NCBI RefSeq assembly: GCF_900094545.1
Contig: NZ_FMAH01000012.1
Coordinates: 1 to 64,000, forward strand
DNA: 64,000 nt
From: Martinezella miluonensis
GTDB taxonomy: Bacteria > Pseudomonadota > Alphaproteobacteria > Rhizobiales > Rhizobiaceae
Direction of reading: 5' to 3'
This document shows, in pieces, positions 34,910 through 43,726 of the stretch (positions within the stretch are counted from its first letter, which is position 1; each line of letters starts with the position of its first letter). Below the pieces are notes generated by a model that had not been told where the DNA came from, did no database searches, and worked only from the letters and a program-made list of their open reading frames with translations. A program made the translations under genes and the position numbers.

Positions 34910-35773
34910 GTGACCACCTTCTTTATGCGGCAACCTCTGCCGATCGACATGAGCGGCGGCAATTGGAGCCATTTTCGCGACGTGCTGCCGGCCGGCACCG
35001 AAGGCGTGCGCATCTATGCCGTTGGTGATATCCACGGCCATCTCGATCATCTGCTGGCCATGCAGGCAGCTATCGCCGCCGATCGAGCACAGCACCCTGT
35101 CGAGCGCATGGTGATTGTCTATCTCGGCGACCTGATCGATCGCGGCCTGCATTCCCGGTCGGTCATCGAGCAGATCGCCGCCCAGCAGAATGCCGCCAAC
35201 GAGACGATGGAAATCGTCTGCCTTACCGGCAATCACGATGCCTGGCTCAATGAGTTCCTGACCGACGCCGCCGTTCTACCACTCTGGGGCCGCAAGGGCG
35301 GGCTTGAGACCTTGGCATCCTACGACTTCTCCCCCGAGGAGGTCATGCGCGCAATGGCCGATCCGGTAGCAGCCGAGGTCATGCGGCTCGCTCTCGTCGC
35401 ACGCATGCCGCAGCGTCACAAGGAGTTCATCGCCACCCTGCTACTATCCTACCAACGGGGCGGCTACTTCTTCGCTCATGCGGGCGTGAATCCCGATCGA
35501 TCCCTCGGGGAGCAGCGCAAAGAAGACCTGACATGGATCCGCGACCGGTTTCTGACCTCAAGAACGGACTTTGGAAAGGTCGTGGTGCATGGCCATACCT
35601 CAGGCCCTCGCGTCGAGAGCCTGCCCAACCGCATCAATGTCGACACGGGCATCTACGCCACCGGGGTCCTGAGCTGCGTGGTGCTTGAGGGTACAGAACG
35701 GCACCTTATTACCGTCGATCGTGGCACCTTGCGCGCCCTGCGCGAACAGCAGATGGAAACGCAACATGGCTGA
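34910..35773 (+). CDS. PPP-family metallophosphatase
   Basis: About 287 residues. It has the three PPP signatures GDIHGH, GDLIDRG and GNHD, and later HAGVN and VHGHTSGPR completing the dinuclear metal site. Similar bacterial proteins are annotated as Ser/Thr phosphatases or ApaH-like. GTG at 34910 has AGGA upstream; ATG at 34925 is an alternative. It overlaps the following ATPase gene by 8 nt, so it is an integral operon member and probably dephosphorylates the imported or pre-cleaved substrate. Confidence 0.88.
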   Translation: MTTFFMRQPLPIDMSGGNWSHFRDVLPAGTEGVRIYAVGDIHGHLDHLLAMQAAIAADRAQHPVERMVIVYLGDLIDRGLHSRSVIEQIAAQQNAANETMEIVCLTGNHDAWLNEFLTDAAVLPLWGRKGGLETLASYDFSPEEVMRAMADPVAAEVMRLALVARMPQRHKEFIATLLLSYQRGGYFFAHAGVNPDRSLGEQRKEDLTWIRDRFLTSRTDFGKVVVHGHTSGPRVESLPNRINVDTGIYATGVLSCVVLEGTERHLITVDRGTLRALREQQMETQHG

Positions 35774-36782
35774 AGCTGCCCCGCTCGTCCAGATTTCCAA
35801 CCTTTGCGTCGATTTCAGCAGTCGCCACCACACGGCGCGTGCCCTGCACGGCGTCAATCTATCCATCCACCGCGGCGAGACGCTTGGCATCGTCGGCGAA
35901 AGCGGTTGCGGCAAGTCGATCACCTGGATGGCAAGCCTTGGCTTGCTCGGTGCCAATGCCCGCGTTGACGGCTCGGTCAAACTCGACGACCGCGAGATCC
36001 TTGGCTTGCCCGAGCCACAGCTCAACGCCATTCGCGGCGGTCGTGTGGCGATGATCTTCCAGGACCCGACCAGCTCGCTGAACCCGCTCCACCAGATCGG
36101 TTGGCAATTGACCGAGGCCCTCGCGCTGCACCGGAATCTGCGCGGAGCGGAAGCCCGCAAAGAAGCAGAACGTCTGCTTGATCGCGTCGGGATCGCCAAT
36201 GCCCGCCGCCGCTTGGGCGAATATCCGCATGAGTTCTCCGGCGGCATGAACCAGCGCGTGATGATCGCCATGGCCTTGGCCGGCGATCCCGAACTACTCG
36301 TCGCCGACGAACCGACGACAGCGCTGGATGCCACCATTCAAGCGCAGATCCTCGATCTCCTCGATGACCTGCGTCGCGAACGCAATATGGCGCTCGTCCT
36401 GATCTCGCATGATCTCGGCATGGTATCGGAAATGACCGAGCGCGTCGTCGTCATGTATTGCGGTCGCGTGGTCGAGGACACGCCGACGAGTGCGCTGTTC
36501 TCCAGGCCTGCTCATCCCTATACGCGCGGGCTGATTGCCGCGCTGCCGGATCTCGATGGCCCTCGCCGCCGGCTTGTCGCCATCCCCGGCACGGTGCCGC
36601 CACCCGATAGACTGCCGCCCGGCTGCCCCTTCACACCGCGCTGCCCCGCGGCCATGACAACATGCGCGCAAGCGGTGCCGGCGCTGCGCGCGGTGGATGG
36701 CCAGGTTGCGCACCGCGCCGCCTGCATGCTCATGTCTCCGTCAGTGGCGGCGAGCGATGCCCTGGCGGGAGCCATGCAATGA
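35766..36782 (+). CDS. Peptide-type ABC transporter ATPase (DppD-like)
   Basis: About 338 residues. Walker A GESGCGKS, Q-loop FQDPTSSLNPLHQI, signature FSGGMNQR, Walker B LLVADEPTTALDATIQ. The C-terminal Cys-rich segment PPGCPFTPRCPAAMTTC, seen in DppD/OppD, contains four cysteines able to hold an iron-sulfur cluster. Works with the DppF-like ATPase and the two permeases. Confidence 0.93.
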   Translation: MAEAAPLVQISNLCVDFSSRHHTARALHGVNLSIHRGETLGIVGESGCGKSITWMASLGLLGANARVDGSVKLDDREILGLPEPQLNAIRGGRVAMIFQDPTSSLNPLHQIGWQLTEALALHRNLRGAEARKEAERLLDRVGIANARRRLGEYPHEFSGGMNQRVMIAMALAGDPELLVADEPTTALDATIQAQILDLLDDLRRERNMALVLISHDLGMVSEMTERVVVMYCGRVVEDTPTSALFSRPAHPYTRGLIAALPDLDGPRRRLVAIPGTVPPPDRLPPGCPFTPRCPAAMTTCAQAVPALRAVDGQVAHRAACMLMSPSVAASDALAGAMQ

Positions 36783-37774
36783 AGGGCGCGCTGGAAGTTC
36801 GAAACTTGAGCCGGCTCTTCAAGGTGCGCGAACGCGGCCTGCTGTTCTCCGCCACCAAGGTCCTCAAAGCCGTCGACGGAATTTCCTTCAACGTTGCGCC
36901 CGGTGAAATGCTCGGCATCGTTGGCGAGAGCGGCAGCGGCAAATCGACGACGGCTAGGCTGCTGCTCGGTCATATACCCGCCAGCCGCGGCGAAATCCGC
37001 TTCGGCGGCGAAAAGGTCAGTGCCAAGCCGGATGCCGATTGGCGCCGCATGCGCCGGCGCATGCAGATGATCTACCAGGATCCTCTCGGAGCGCTCGACC
37101 CGCGCATTCCCGTGGGGCTGCAGATCGAAGAGCCGCTGATCGTCCATCGACCGGAGCTCTCCGCCGCCGAACGTCGCGCTCATGTAGCCGATGTCATGGG
37201 GCAGATCGGCCTGCTCGCCCACCACGGCACACGCTATCCGCATGAAATGTCGGGCGGCCAGCGCCAGCGCGTCATCATCGCCCGGGCGCTCATCATCGAT
37301 CCGGAGCTGCTGGTCTGCGACGAGCCGGTATCCGCGCTCGACGTTTCCGTGCAGGCGCAGGTTCTCAATGTGCTCGACGACATCCGCACCCGCGCCAACT
37401 TCACCGGCGTCTTCGTCAGCCATGACCTCAAGGTTGTGCGTCAGGTCGCCGAGCGCGTTGCCGTCATGTATCTGGGCCGAATCGTCGAAATGGGCGATGT
37501 CGGTGAAGTCTTCGCCAACCCGGCCCATCCCTATACCCGTGCCCTGGTTTCCGCCGTGCCGGTGCCGGGACGCAGCAGACGCAATCGTATCGTCTTGAAG
37601 GGCGATCCGCCGAGCGCCATCGACATGCCCGCCGGCTGTCCCTTCCACACCCGCTGCCCAGAGGTACGCAAAGCCTGCCGCTCGATCCGCCCCGAGCTCG
37701 TCGAAAAGGGCCGTCGCGCAGTGGCTTGCCACCTCGTCAACAATCCCTCGCTATCCGGCATGGAGGTGGCCTGA
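36779..37774 (+). CDS. Peptide-type ABC transporter ATPase (DppF-like)
   Basis: A 331-residue ATPase. Walker A GESGSGKST, Q-loop YQDPLGALDPRI, signature MSGGQRQR, Walker B LLVCDEPVSALDVSVQ, and C-terminal PAGCPFHTRCPEVRKAC. Its ATG overlaps the DppD stop by 4 nt. Second nucleotide-binding subunit of the importer. Confidence 0.93.
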   Translation: MKGALEVRNLSRLFKVRERGLLFSATKVLKAVDGISFNVAPGEMLGIVGESGSGKSTTARLLLGHIPASRGEIRFGGEKVSAKPDADWRRMRRRMQMIYQDPLGALDPRIPVGLQIEEPLIVHRPELSAAERRAHVADVMGQIGLLAHHGTRYPHEMSGGQRQRVIIARALIIDPELLVCDEPVSALDVSVQAQVLNVLDDIRTRANFTGVFVSHDLKVVRQVAERVAVMYLGRIVEMGDVGEVFANPAHPYTRALVSAVPVPGRSRRNRIVLKGDPPSAIDMPAGCPFHTRCPEVRKACRSIRPELVEKGRRAVACHLVNNPSLSGMEVA

Positions 37775-37776
37775 GC

Positions 37777-38712
37777 ATGGTCCAGTTCGTCTGCTCGCGA
37801 CTTTTGCGAGCGCTGATGACGCTGTTCATCATCGTCACCTTTGCCTTTTTCGTGATGCGCCTGTCGGGCGATCCGCTGAGCCGGTTTTTCGACGTTGCCA
37901 ATACGCCGCCGGAAGTCATCGAGGCCTTCCGCCGCCAATGGGGTCTCGACCAGCCGATCTGGGTACAGTTCTATAAGTATCTGGTCGCGGTGCTGCACGG
38001 CGATCTCGGCAATTCCATGCGCGAGAACCGGCCCGCCCTCGCCGTCGTGCTCGACCGGCTTCCGGCGACGCTCGCCATCATGGCACCCACGCTGCTGCTC
38101 AAAACGGCGCTCGGCCTCTTGGCGGGCATTACCGCCGCCCTGCATCGCAATTCCGTGTTCGACCGGCTGATCATGTCGATCTCCGTGCTGGGCTTTACAG
38201 TGCCCACCTTCGTACTCGCCCTGGTGCTGGCGCTGATCTTTGCGGTGCAGTTGCGCTGGCTGCCGTCAGGCGGTTACTCGAGCCCGCTCCACATGGTACT
38301 GCCCATCGTGACCCTCTCAATCGCCGGCGCTGCGGTCATCGCGCGCTACGCCCGTTCAGCAATGGTCGAAGTGCTCGGTCAACCTTTCGTTCGGACCGCC
38401 CGCGCCAAGGGTGTGCCGTGGACCAAAATCGTCATTCGCCACGTACTGCCCAATGCCGCCGTGCCTATCGTCACCATCTTCGGCTTCATGCTCGGCTCAA
38501 TGGTTGGCGGCGCCGTCGTCGTCGAAAGCGTCTTCTCGTGGCCCGGAATCGGGCGTCTGTTGATCTCGTCGGTCACGTCCCGCGATCTGGCGGTGGTGCA
38601 GGTCATCCTGCTGCTCATCGGCGCGATGATGGTCATGTCCAACCTTTTGGTCGATCTTCTCTACGGCGTCATCGACCCGCGCATGCGCGCGCCACGCCAG
38701 GCCAAATCATAG
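37777..38712 (+). CDS. Peptide-type ABC transporter permease (DppB-like)
   Basis: A 311-residue permease with six predicted membrane segments. DppB features include RLSGDPLSRF, the loop QWGLDQPIWVQFYKYL, EAA-type YARSAMVEVLGQPFVRTARAKGVPW and C-terminal YGVIDPRMR. Starts two nt after the ATPase stop. Pairs with the DppC-like subunit. Confidence 0.93.
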   Translation: MVQFVCSRLLRALMTLFIIVTFAFFVMRLSGDPLSRFFDVANTPPEVIEAFRRQWGLDQPIWVQFYKYLVAVLHGDLGNSMRENRPALAVVLDRLPATLAIMAPTLLLKTALGLLAGITAALHRNSVFDRLIMSISVLGFTVPTFVLALVLALIFAVQLRWLPSGGYSSPLHMVLPIVTLSIAGAAVIARYARSAMVEVLGQPFVRTARAKGVPWTKIVIRHVLPNAAVPIVTIFGFMLGSMVGGAVVVESVFSWPGIGRLLISSVTSRDLAVVQVILLLIGAMMVMSNLLVDLLYGVIDPRMRAPRQAKS

Positions 38713-38723
38713 GAGAACTTCCG

Positions 38724-39620
38724 ATGGCAGCCGAAGTTGAAAACGCGCCGGCCTTCGGCGGCGTTATCCAGAGGAAATGCGGCCTCCGGGCCTTCTTCTC
38801 CGCTTGGCCGCCGCTGGTGCTGATCTCCCTCGCCTGGCTCGGGCTGATGATTCTTGTCGCGCTCTTTGCCCATTGGCTGGCGCCCTATGATTTCATGGCC
38901 ACCAATGTCCTGGCGCGCCTTCGCCCGCCCGCTCTGTTCGGCGGCACGTTCGAGCACATGCTCGGCACCGATCAGCTTGGACGCGACGTCTTTTCCCGCG
39001 TCATCGCTTCGATCCGCATATCAATCACCATCGCACTCGCCGCCACCATCATCACCACCATCATCGGGGTGACGCTGGGGTTCCTTGCCGCCTATTTTCG
39101 CGGCTGGGTCGACCAGCTGATCCTGATGATGGTCGACGCCCAGCTGGCCATGCCTTTCATGATCATCGCCATAGCCGTGCTGGCATTCCTCGGCAATTCT
39201 CTCATCATCTTCGTGTTGCTGCTTGGCCTTAACGGCTGGGATATCATCACCCGCATGGCGCGGGGGCTTGCGATTTCCGCGAATGCCCAGGGCTATGCGG
39301 TTGCCGCCCGCGATATCGGCGCTTCGCCGGCCCGCATTTACCTAAGACATATCCTGCCCAATATTTCCACCACGATCGTCGTCGCCATGACGCTCAACAT
39401 CCCTGGCGTCATCCTGCTCGAATCCAGCCTATCGTTCCTCGGCATCGGCTTGCAGCCGCCGCAGACCAGTCTCGGCAACATGGTTGGCTACGGCCGCGAC
39501 TATATCCAGTCCGCACCATGGATCATGCTGACACCCGCCGCGATCATCGTTGTCACGACACTTTCGATATCGATCGTCGGGGACTGGCTGCGCGACAGGC
39601 TGGACCCCACCCTGCGCTGA
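38724..39620 (+). CDS. Peptide-type ABC transporter permease (DppC-like)
   Basis: A 298-residue permease. DppC/OppC features: APYDFMATNVLARLRPP, HMLGTDQLGRDVFSRVIASIRISI and C-terminal LGIGLQPPQTSLGNMVGYGRDYI. AGGAGA precedes the ATG. Last gene of the cluster. A possible hairpin with arms GGGGCT (39640-39645) and AGCCCC (39667-39672) follows the stop. Confidence 0.93.
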   Translation: MAAEVENAPAFGGVIQRKCGLRAFFSAWPPLVLISLAWLGLMILVALFAHWLAPYDFMATNVLARLRPPALFGGTFEHMLGTDQLGRDVFSRVIASIRISITIALAATIITTIIGVTLGFLAAYFRGWVDQLILMMVDAQLAMPFMIIAIAVLAFLGNSLIIFVLLLGLNGWDIITRMARGLAISANAQGYAVAARDIGASPARIYLRHILPNISTTIVVAMTLNIPGVILLESSLSFLGIGLQPPQTSLGNMVGYGRDYIQSAPWIMLTPAAIIVVTTLSISIVGDWLRDRLDPTLR

Positions 39621-39825
39621 AGGAGGTTATCTTAAGCTTGGGGCTTTGCCGGCGCCGCTGTACCCCAGCCCCTTGCGGCATCGCAGTGCTCGTTCAAAGC
39701 GACGATCCGGAGACTTTCGTCCATAACACAACTCGGCAACTGTCATGCCCGGCAGGCTACGGATTAGTCCTGCGTTAACCAAGGCCATGCGATGCTCGCG
39801 CAAACTTTTCAAAGGGCAACGCTCC

Positions 39826-40164
39826 ATGGTTTCTGCTGTCTCTTCATCTGCGGCTGCAACGGCAGTTGCCAACGCCTCATCGTCTGCCGCCACCGAGGCT
39901 CAGCTTCAAGCCGCAATCAAGGAGAAGACGAAAGAGCTGGTTAAGGCAACGGACGAAAAGACGAAGGCCTCCCTGCAAAAGCAGATAGGCAAGCTTCAAG
40001 CACAGCTTCAAAAGCTCCAGGACGCCGATAAGGCGAACTCGGCCGCAAACACTGAAAATAAGGGTGGCAAATCGGGCTCGGCGCTTTCCGGCGAAAGCGA
40101 TCGCATCGGAACCAAGAATTTCGACGCCTCCACCGACTTCGGCAAGCGGGAAGCATACGTCTGA
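39826..40164 (+). CDS. Small Ala/Lys-rich coiled-coil protein, hypothetical
   Basis: A 112-residue protein. An Ala/Ser-rich N-terminus is followed by a predicted coiled coil (about 25-70: TEAQLQAAIKEKTKELVKA and SLQKQIGKLQAQLQKLQDADK) and a Ser/Gly-rich tail ending FGKREAYV. No signal peptide. Start at 39826 has AAGGGCAAC upstream; the frame extends to 39745. I recognise no family and propose no function. Confidence 0.6.
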   Translation: MVSAVSSSAAATAVANASSSAATEAQLQAAIKEKTKELVKATDEKTKASLQKQIGKLQAQLQKLQDADKANSAANTENKGGKSGSALSGESDRIGTKNFDASTDFGKREAYV

Positions 40165-40294
40165 CCCGACGGCAGATGCCGTCCGGCGAGATCCAAATAT
40201 CTTGCAGGGTATTGCTAGGCTCATAGCGAAAACATGAGCGATTGCCGCACGCACCGTATTATCCGATGCGTGACAGCAAGCTCCTATTTGACGA

Positions 40295-40329
40295 AAGCGA
40301 CGATCCAGCCTTCGGCTGAACCGTCGCTT
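40295..40329. other. Two-tier hairpin, intergenic
   Basis: Outer stem AAGCGACG / CGTCGCTT, symmetric 4-nt internal loop, inner stem AGCC / GGCT with a TTC loop. Lies between convergent genes. Could be a bidirectional terminator or part of a small RNA. Confidence 0.5.
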
Positions 40330-40384
40330 CCGGAAATGATCGAATGAACGCCGATCGCTCTTAACCCAATTGCTCGTGAGGGCT

Positions 40385-40440
40385 GCACAGGTCCTTTTGC
40401 GGATTCGACATCGAACCTTTCCATCCGCCGGGACCTGTGC
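40385..40440 (-). terminator. Perfect 10-bp inverted repeat at the 3' end of the chemoreceptor gene
   Basis: GCACAGGTCC (40385-40394) pairs exactly with GGACCTGTGC (40431-40440), with an inner GCGGA / TCCGC stem (40399-40403, 40424-40428). It lies 6 nt past the chemoreceptor stop. No long T-run, so either a Rho-assisted terminator or 3' mRNA structure. Confidence 0.5.
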
Positions 40441-40446
40441 GCTTCC

Positions 40447-42213
40447 TCATCGACCTCTCGCTACCGAATTGGAGGACAGGCGTACGATTTTCTTCGGTTC
40501 GCCGAACGAGGCGAATGCATCCTCATTGGTCGACATGGCCGCGGATTGAGCTGCCCCGGCGTAGCTTGACTGCCCCGGCAGCTTGAAGCGCGTAATCATC
40601 TGCCGCAGCCGTTCGGCCTCTTGGGCCAGCGTCATGCTTGAGGCTGTTGCCTCCTCCACCATTGCCGCGTTCTGTTGCGTCACCTGATCCATCTGGTTGA
40701 CGGCGGAATTGACCTCGGACAATCCGGTGGACTGCTCGTTCGCGGAGACCGCTATGGCCTGCATATGCTCGTTGACGGAGGTGATATTGTCCTGGATCGT
40801 CTTGAGCGCATCGCCCGTCTCATGGACGAGCTTCACGCCATGCTTCACCTCTTCCGAGGAATTTCGGATCAGCTCCTTAATTTCCTTGGCAGCTTTGGCC
40901 GAGCGCTGGGCGAGTTCACGCACTTCCTGAGCGACGACGGCAAATCCCTTACCCGCTTCGCCGGCGCGCGCAGCCTCCACGCCGGCATTGAGCGCCAGGA
41001 GATTCGTCTGGAAGGCGATCTCGTCGATCACGCCGATGATGTTGGCGATGCTATTGGAGGACTCCTCGATACGCGCCATTGCGCCGACGGCATCGGCAAC
41101 GATCTGTCCGGAGCGGCATGCGCTGTCATTTGCCGTTGCGGCGGCCTGGCGCGCCTCATTGGCCCGCTTTGAGGCGTTGCCGACATTGACCGTGATTTCA
41201 TCGAGGGCGGCTGCCGTTTCCTCCAGCGCCGCAGCCTGCTGCTCCGTGCGCCGCGAGAGATTGCTGGCGCCATCGCTGATTTCGCGCGCACCATCATCGA
41301 TCAAGCCGGTGGACCGGGAAACAGAGGCGAGCGTCTCGCCGAGTTGCTGCATGGCCGAGTTCATATTCTCCCGCAAAGCCTCGAAATCCTTTGCGAAATG
41401 CCGATCGAGCGAGAAGCTCAGATCGCCGAGCGCGAGTTTCGACAATGCATCGCCGACCGTGCGAACTGCGAATACGCGCTCGCTGACGTCGGTTGCGAAT
41501 TTGACGACTTTTACGACTTTTCCAGCGTCATTCGTGATCGGATTGTAGGACGCATTCAGATAGATGGCTCTTCCGCCTTTGCCGTAGCGTATAATATCCC
41601 CAATATGAGGATTGTTGGCGCGGAGATCTGTCCAGAGCTGCTCAAACTGACGATCTCCCGCCTCGCCTTCCTCCAGAAATATGCGGTGATTTCGCCCCTT
41701 GATTTCGGCGAGCGTATAGCCGACCGCCGCCAGGAAATTGTCGTTGGCGCTGACGATCTCGCCGGCTGGCGTGAACTCTATGACAGCCTGCACACGATTG
41801 ATCGCCAACAGCTGATTGCGATAATCGGTATTCTGGATTCTCGCTCTCGCATCGGCCCATTCAACGACGAAGCCCATGATCCTCTCTGCTCGCATAAGCG
41901 GCGTCACGATCAAATCGAACATGCGCTGGCCAACGGATATCGTCGCCCTGTGTTGTTTCTTCAAAGCCGCGAGCATTGAACGCTGATGCGCCGGATTCTT
42001 ATGAAAGATATCGATGTTGGAGCCGACGAGGGTCGCCATGCTGAACCGCGGCAGTTCTTTCTTGAGGTCGTTTTCGGCCTCCTGCAGCAATTCCCGAGTT
42101 GCCGGATTGATATAGACAATGTTGAGTTTGGCGTCGGCGATCATGATATTGGCGCTCATCGCATCCAACGCACCGGTTTTCATCGTTCCAGCGGCACCAT
42201 GGATTCCTAACAT
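40447..42213 (-). CDS. Soluble methyl-accepting chemotaxis protein with two PAS domains
   Basis: A 588-residue protein. PAS-like domains at about 15-120 ([24 protein letters not shown]) and 130-245 ([23 protein letters not shown]), a short linker, then the signalling domain (about 290-560) with the hairpin tip [22 protein letters not shown] that binds CheA/CheW. No transmembrane segment, so it is a cytoplasmic receptor sensing an internal signal such as redox or energy state. GAAGGGA precedes the ATG. No C-terminal CheR-tether pentapeptide. Confidence 0.93.
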   Translation of the reverse strand: MLGIHGAAGTMKTGALDAMSANIMIADAKLNIVYINPATRELLQEAENDLKKELPRFSMATLVGSNIDIFHKNPAHQRSMLAALKKQHRATISVGQRMFDLIVTPLMRAERIMGFVVEWADARARIQNTDYRNQLLAINRVQAVIEFTPAGEIVSANDNFLAAVGYTLAEIKGRNHRIFLEEGEAGDRQFEQLWTDLRANNPHIGDIIRYGKGGRAIYLNASYNPITNDAGKVVKVVKFATDVSERVFAVRTVGDALSKLALGDLSFSLDRHFAKDFEALRENMNSAMQQLGETLASVSRSTGLIDDGAREISDGASNLSRRTEQQAAALEETAAALDEITVNVGNASKRANEARQAAATANDSACRSGQIVADAVGAMARIEESSNSIANIIGVIDEIAFQTNLLALNAGVEAARAGEAGKGFAVVAQEVRELAQRSAKAAKEIKELIRNSSEEVKHGVKLVHETGDALKTIQDNITSVNEHMQAIAVSANEQSTGLSEVNSAVNQMDQVTQQNAAMVEEATASSMTLAQEAERLRQMITRFKLPGQSSYAGAAQSAAMSTNEDAFASFGEPKKIVRLSSNSVARGR

Positions 42214-42686
42214 CGTCGTGATATCCCTTCCGGCTCTTTCAACTAGAAATTCAGTCGACGAAGGATTTAGTTCCTTCGAATTTGCAAAATTAGTATGTTC
42301 AATTTTAATAAATCATAATACTTAACGAAATCTTTAGGGCGTGGATTCGCCCCTTCATTACTTCAAGGAGAGGCTTTAATACGCAGACGCGATAGACTAT
42401 CTCTCACATATGATAGTTCATATATAGGATTTACATTATCTATATACTTCCTATAGACTTTCCGCATTTTTTGGACGGAAGGCGAAAAATGGCGATAAGA
42501 TCCATTGTTGTGCCTGCCGATGGCTTCAGCGGCCGATGGCGAGCTACAATCCATGCGTTTAGCCTTGAACCAATCGACGCGATGAGGCTAAGGCTGTTTC
42601 ACCTATAGATGCGGATAGACCATTATCGGCGAACCTCGCGCAAAAGACATCCTCTGCAAATAAGGACTTGCAAAAATACGTCACTT
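42214..42686. other. AT-rich divergent intergenic region
   Basis: About 470 nt between the chemoreceptor and LacI genes. Clearly AT-richer than its surroundings around 42240-42480, with several short inverted repeats (CTATC...GATAG near 42394-42414). Probably holds both promoters. No convincing small gene; a 63-residue minus-strand frame at 42363-42554 lacks a ribosome-binding site. Confidence 0.45.
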
Positions 42687-42704
42687 TGATTAATCGTTTA
42701 ATCA
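42687..42704. promoter_or_regulatory. Putative LacI-family operator TGATTAATCGTTTAATCA
   Basis: Near-perfect 18-bp palindrome with the central CG and AANCGNTT core typical of LacI/PurR-family operators, 24 bp upstream of the LacI start codon. Fits autoregulation and co-regulation of ade. Confidence 0.7.
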
Positions 42705-42727
42705 GAGGAGATCGAGACCATTCCCAA

Positions 42728-43726
42728 ATGAGCGAAACACGCCCTTCTTCGATTCGCGAGATTGCAGACAGGCTGGGTGTCTCTACGGCAACCGTTTCCA
42801 ATGCCCTGCGTGGTAAGGGACGAGTTTCGCCGGCCCTGGCCTTGCAGATTCGGGCAGAGGCGGAGACGCTGGGCTATGTCCCGGATCACGCGGCGCGCGC
42901 GCTGCGCACGGGGAAAAGCAATACAATCGGCTTGCTGGTTCCGAATATCGGGCAGCCTCTGTTTCCCGCCTTTGCCCAGGCCATCGAACGCGCCGCCAAG
43001 CAGCGAGGCCTTGCCGTCTTGATCGGCGACAGCGAGGGTGATCCCGCGCAGCAGGATTTCGAAATAAGAAACATGATCGCTCGCGGCGTCGATGCTCTGA
43101 TCATCATACCGACTCGAGGCACGACAGTTATGCCGAAGAGCTTTTCAGTTCCGGTTGCCATCATCGACAGCGCCGCCACCGCCGGCAACATTGCTGCAAG
43201 CGATCACCGCGAAGGTGGTCGCAAGGTAGCTCGGCACCTGATTGAGCTCGGTCACGACAAACTTCTTGTCCTTGCCGGGCCGGAAAATTCGCTGGTGGCG
43301 CGCGAGCGCGTCGAAGGAATGTGCGAGATCTTCGTTTCGGCTGGGATCCAGCCGACGCTGAAATATAGCGACGCAACCCTCGAAGCAGGCAGTGTTCTTG
43401 GCCGCGAGCTCGATCTCGGTCGCTTTACCGCCTGCGCTGCCGCCTATGACGCGCTCGCCATAGGCTTTGCTCTCGCTGTCCGGGACCGAGGCTACAGCAT
43501 CCCGCAGGATATATCGCTCACGGGTTTTGATGACCTGATGTGGGCGCAGATAGTCTCGCCGCCCCTCACCACGGTCCGCCAGGATCTCGAGGCGGTGGCC
43601 ATCCATGCGCTTTCCTTCGTCACCGGCGAAGCTGATGCCAGTAGAATTTTCCCAACCGATCTTGTCGTGAGGCAATCCACCGCACGCCCGTCGGCCTTCT
43701 CTCAGGGAGATAAAAATGCCGAATGA
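42728..43726 (+). CDS. LacI-family transcriptional regulator
   Basis: A 332-residue regulator. HTH SIREIADRLGVSTATVSNALRGKGRVSP and effector domain starting GLLVPNIGQPLFPAFAQAI. Start at 42728, with the frame upstream to 42668 running through the operator and therefore unlikely coding. It overlaps the adenine deaminase gene by 11 nt, so it probably regulates purine salvage or catabolism, perhaps sensing a purine. Confidence 0.92.
   Translation: MSETRPSSIREIADRLGVSTATVSNALRGKGRVSPALALQIRAEAETLGYVPDHAARALRTGKSNTIGLLVPNIGQPLFPAFAQAIERAAKQRGLAVLIGDSEGDPAQQDFEIRNMIARGVDALIIIPTRGTTVMPKSFSVPVAIIDSAATAGNIAASDHREGGRKVARHLIELGHDKLLVLAGPENSLVARERVEGMCEIFVSAGIQPTLKYSDATLEAGSVLGRELDLGRFTACAAAYDALAIGFALAVRDRGYSIPQDISLTGFDDLMWAQIVSPPLTTVRQDLEAVAIHALSFVTGEADASRIFPTDLVVRQSTARPSAFSQGDKNAE

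Noticed and set aside
33553..35013. Long minus-strand open frame of 486 codons
   Set aside because: Antisense to the binding protein and PPP phosphatase, which carry signal peptide and metal motifs; no family resemblance on the opposite strand.
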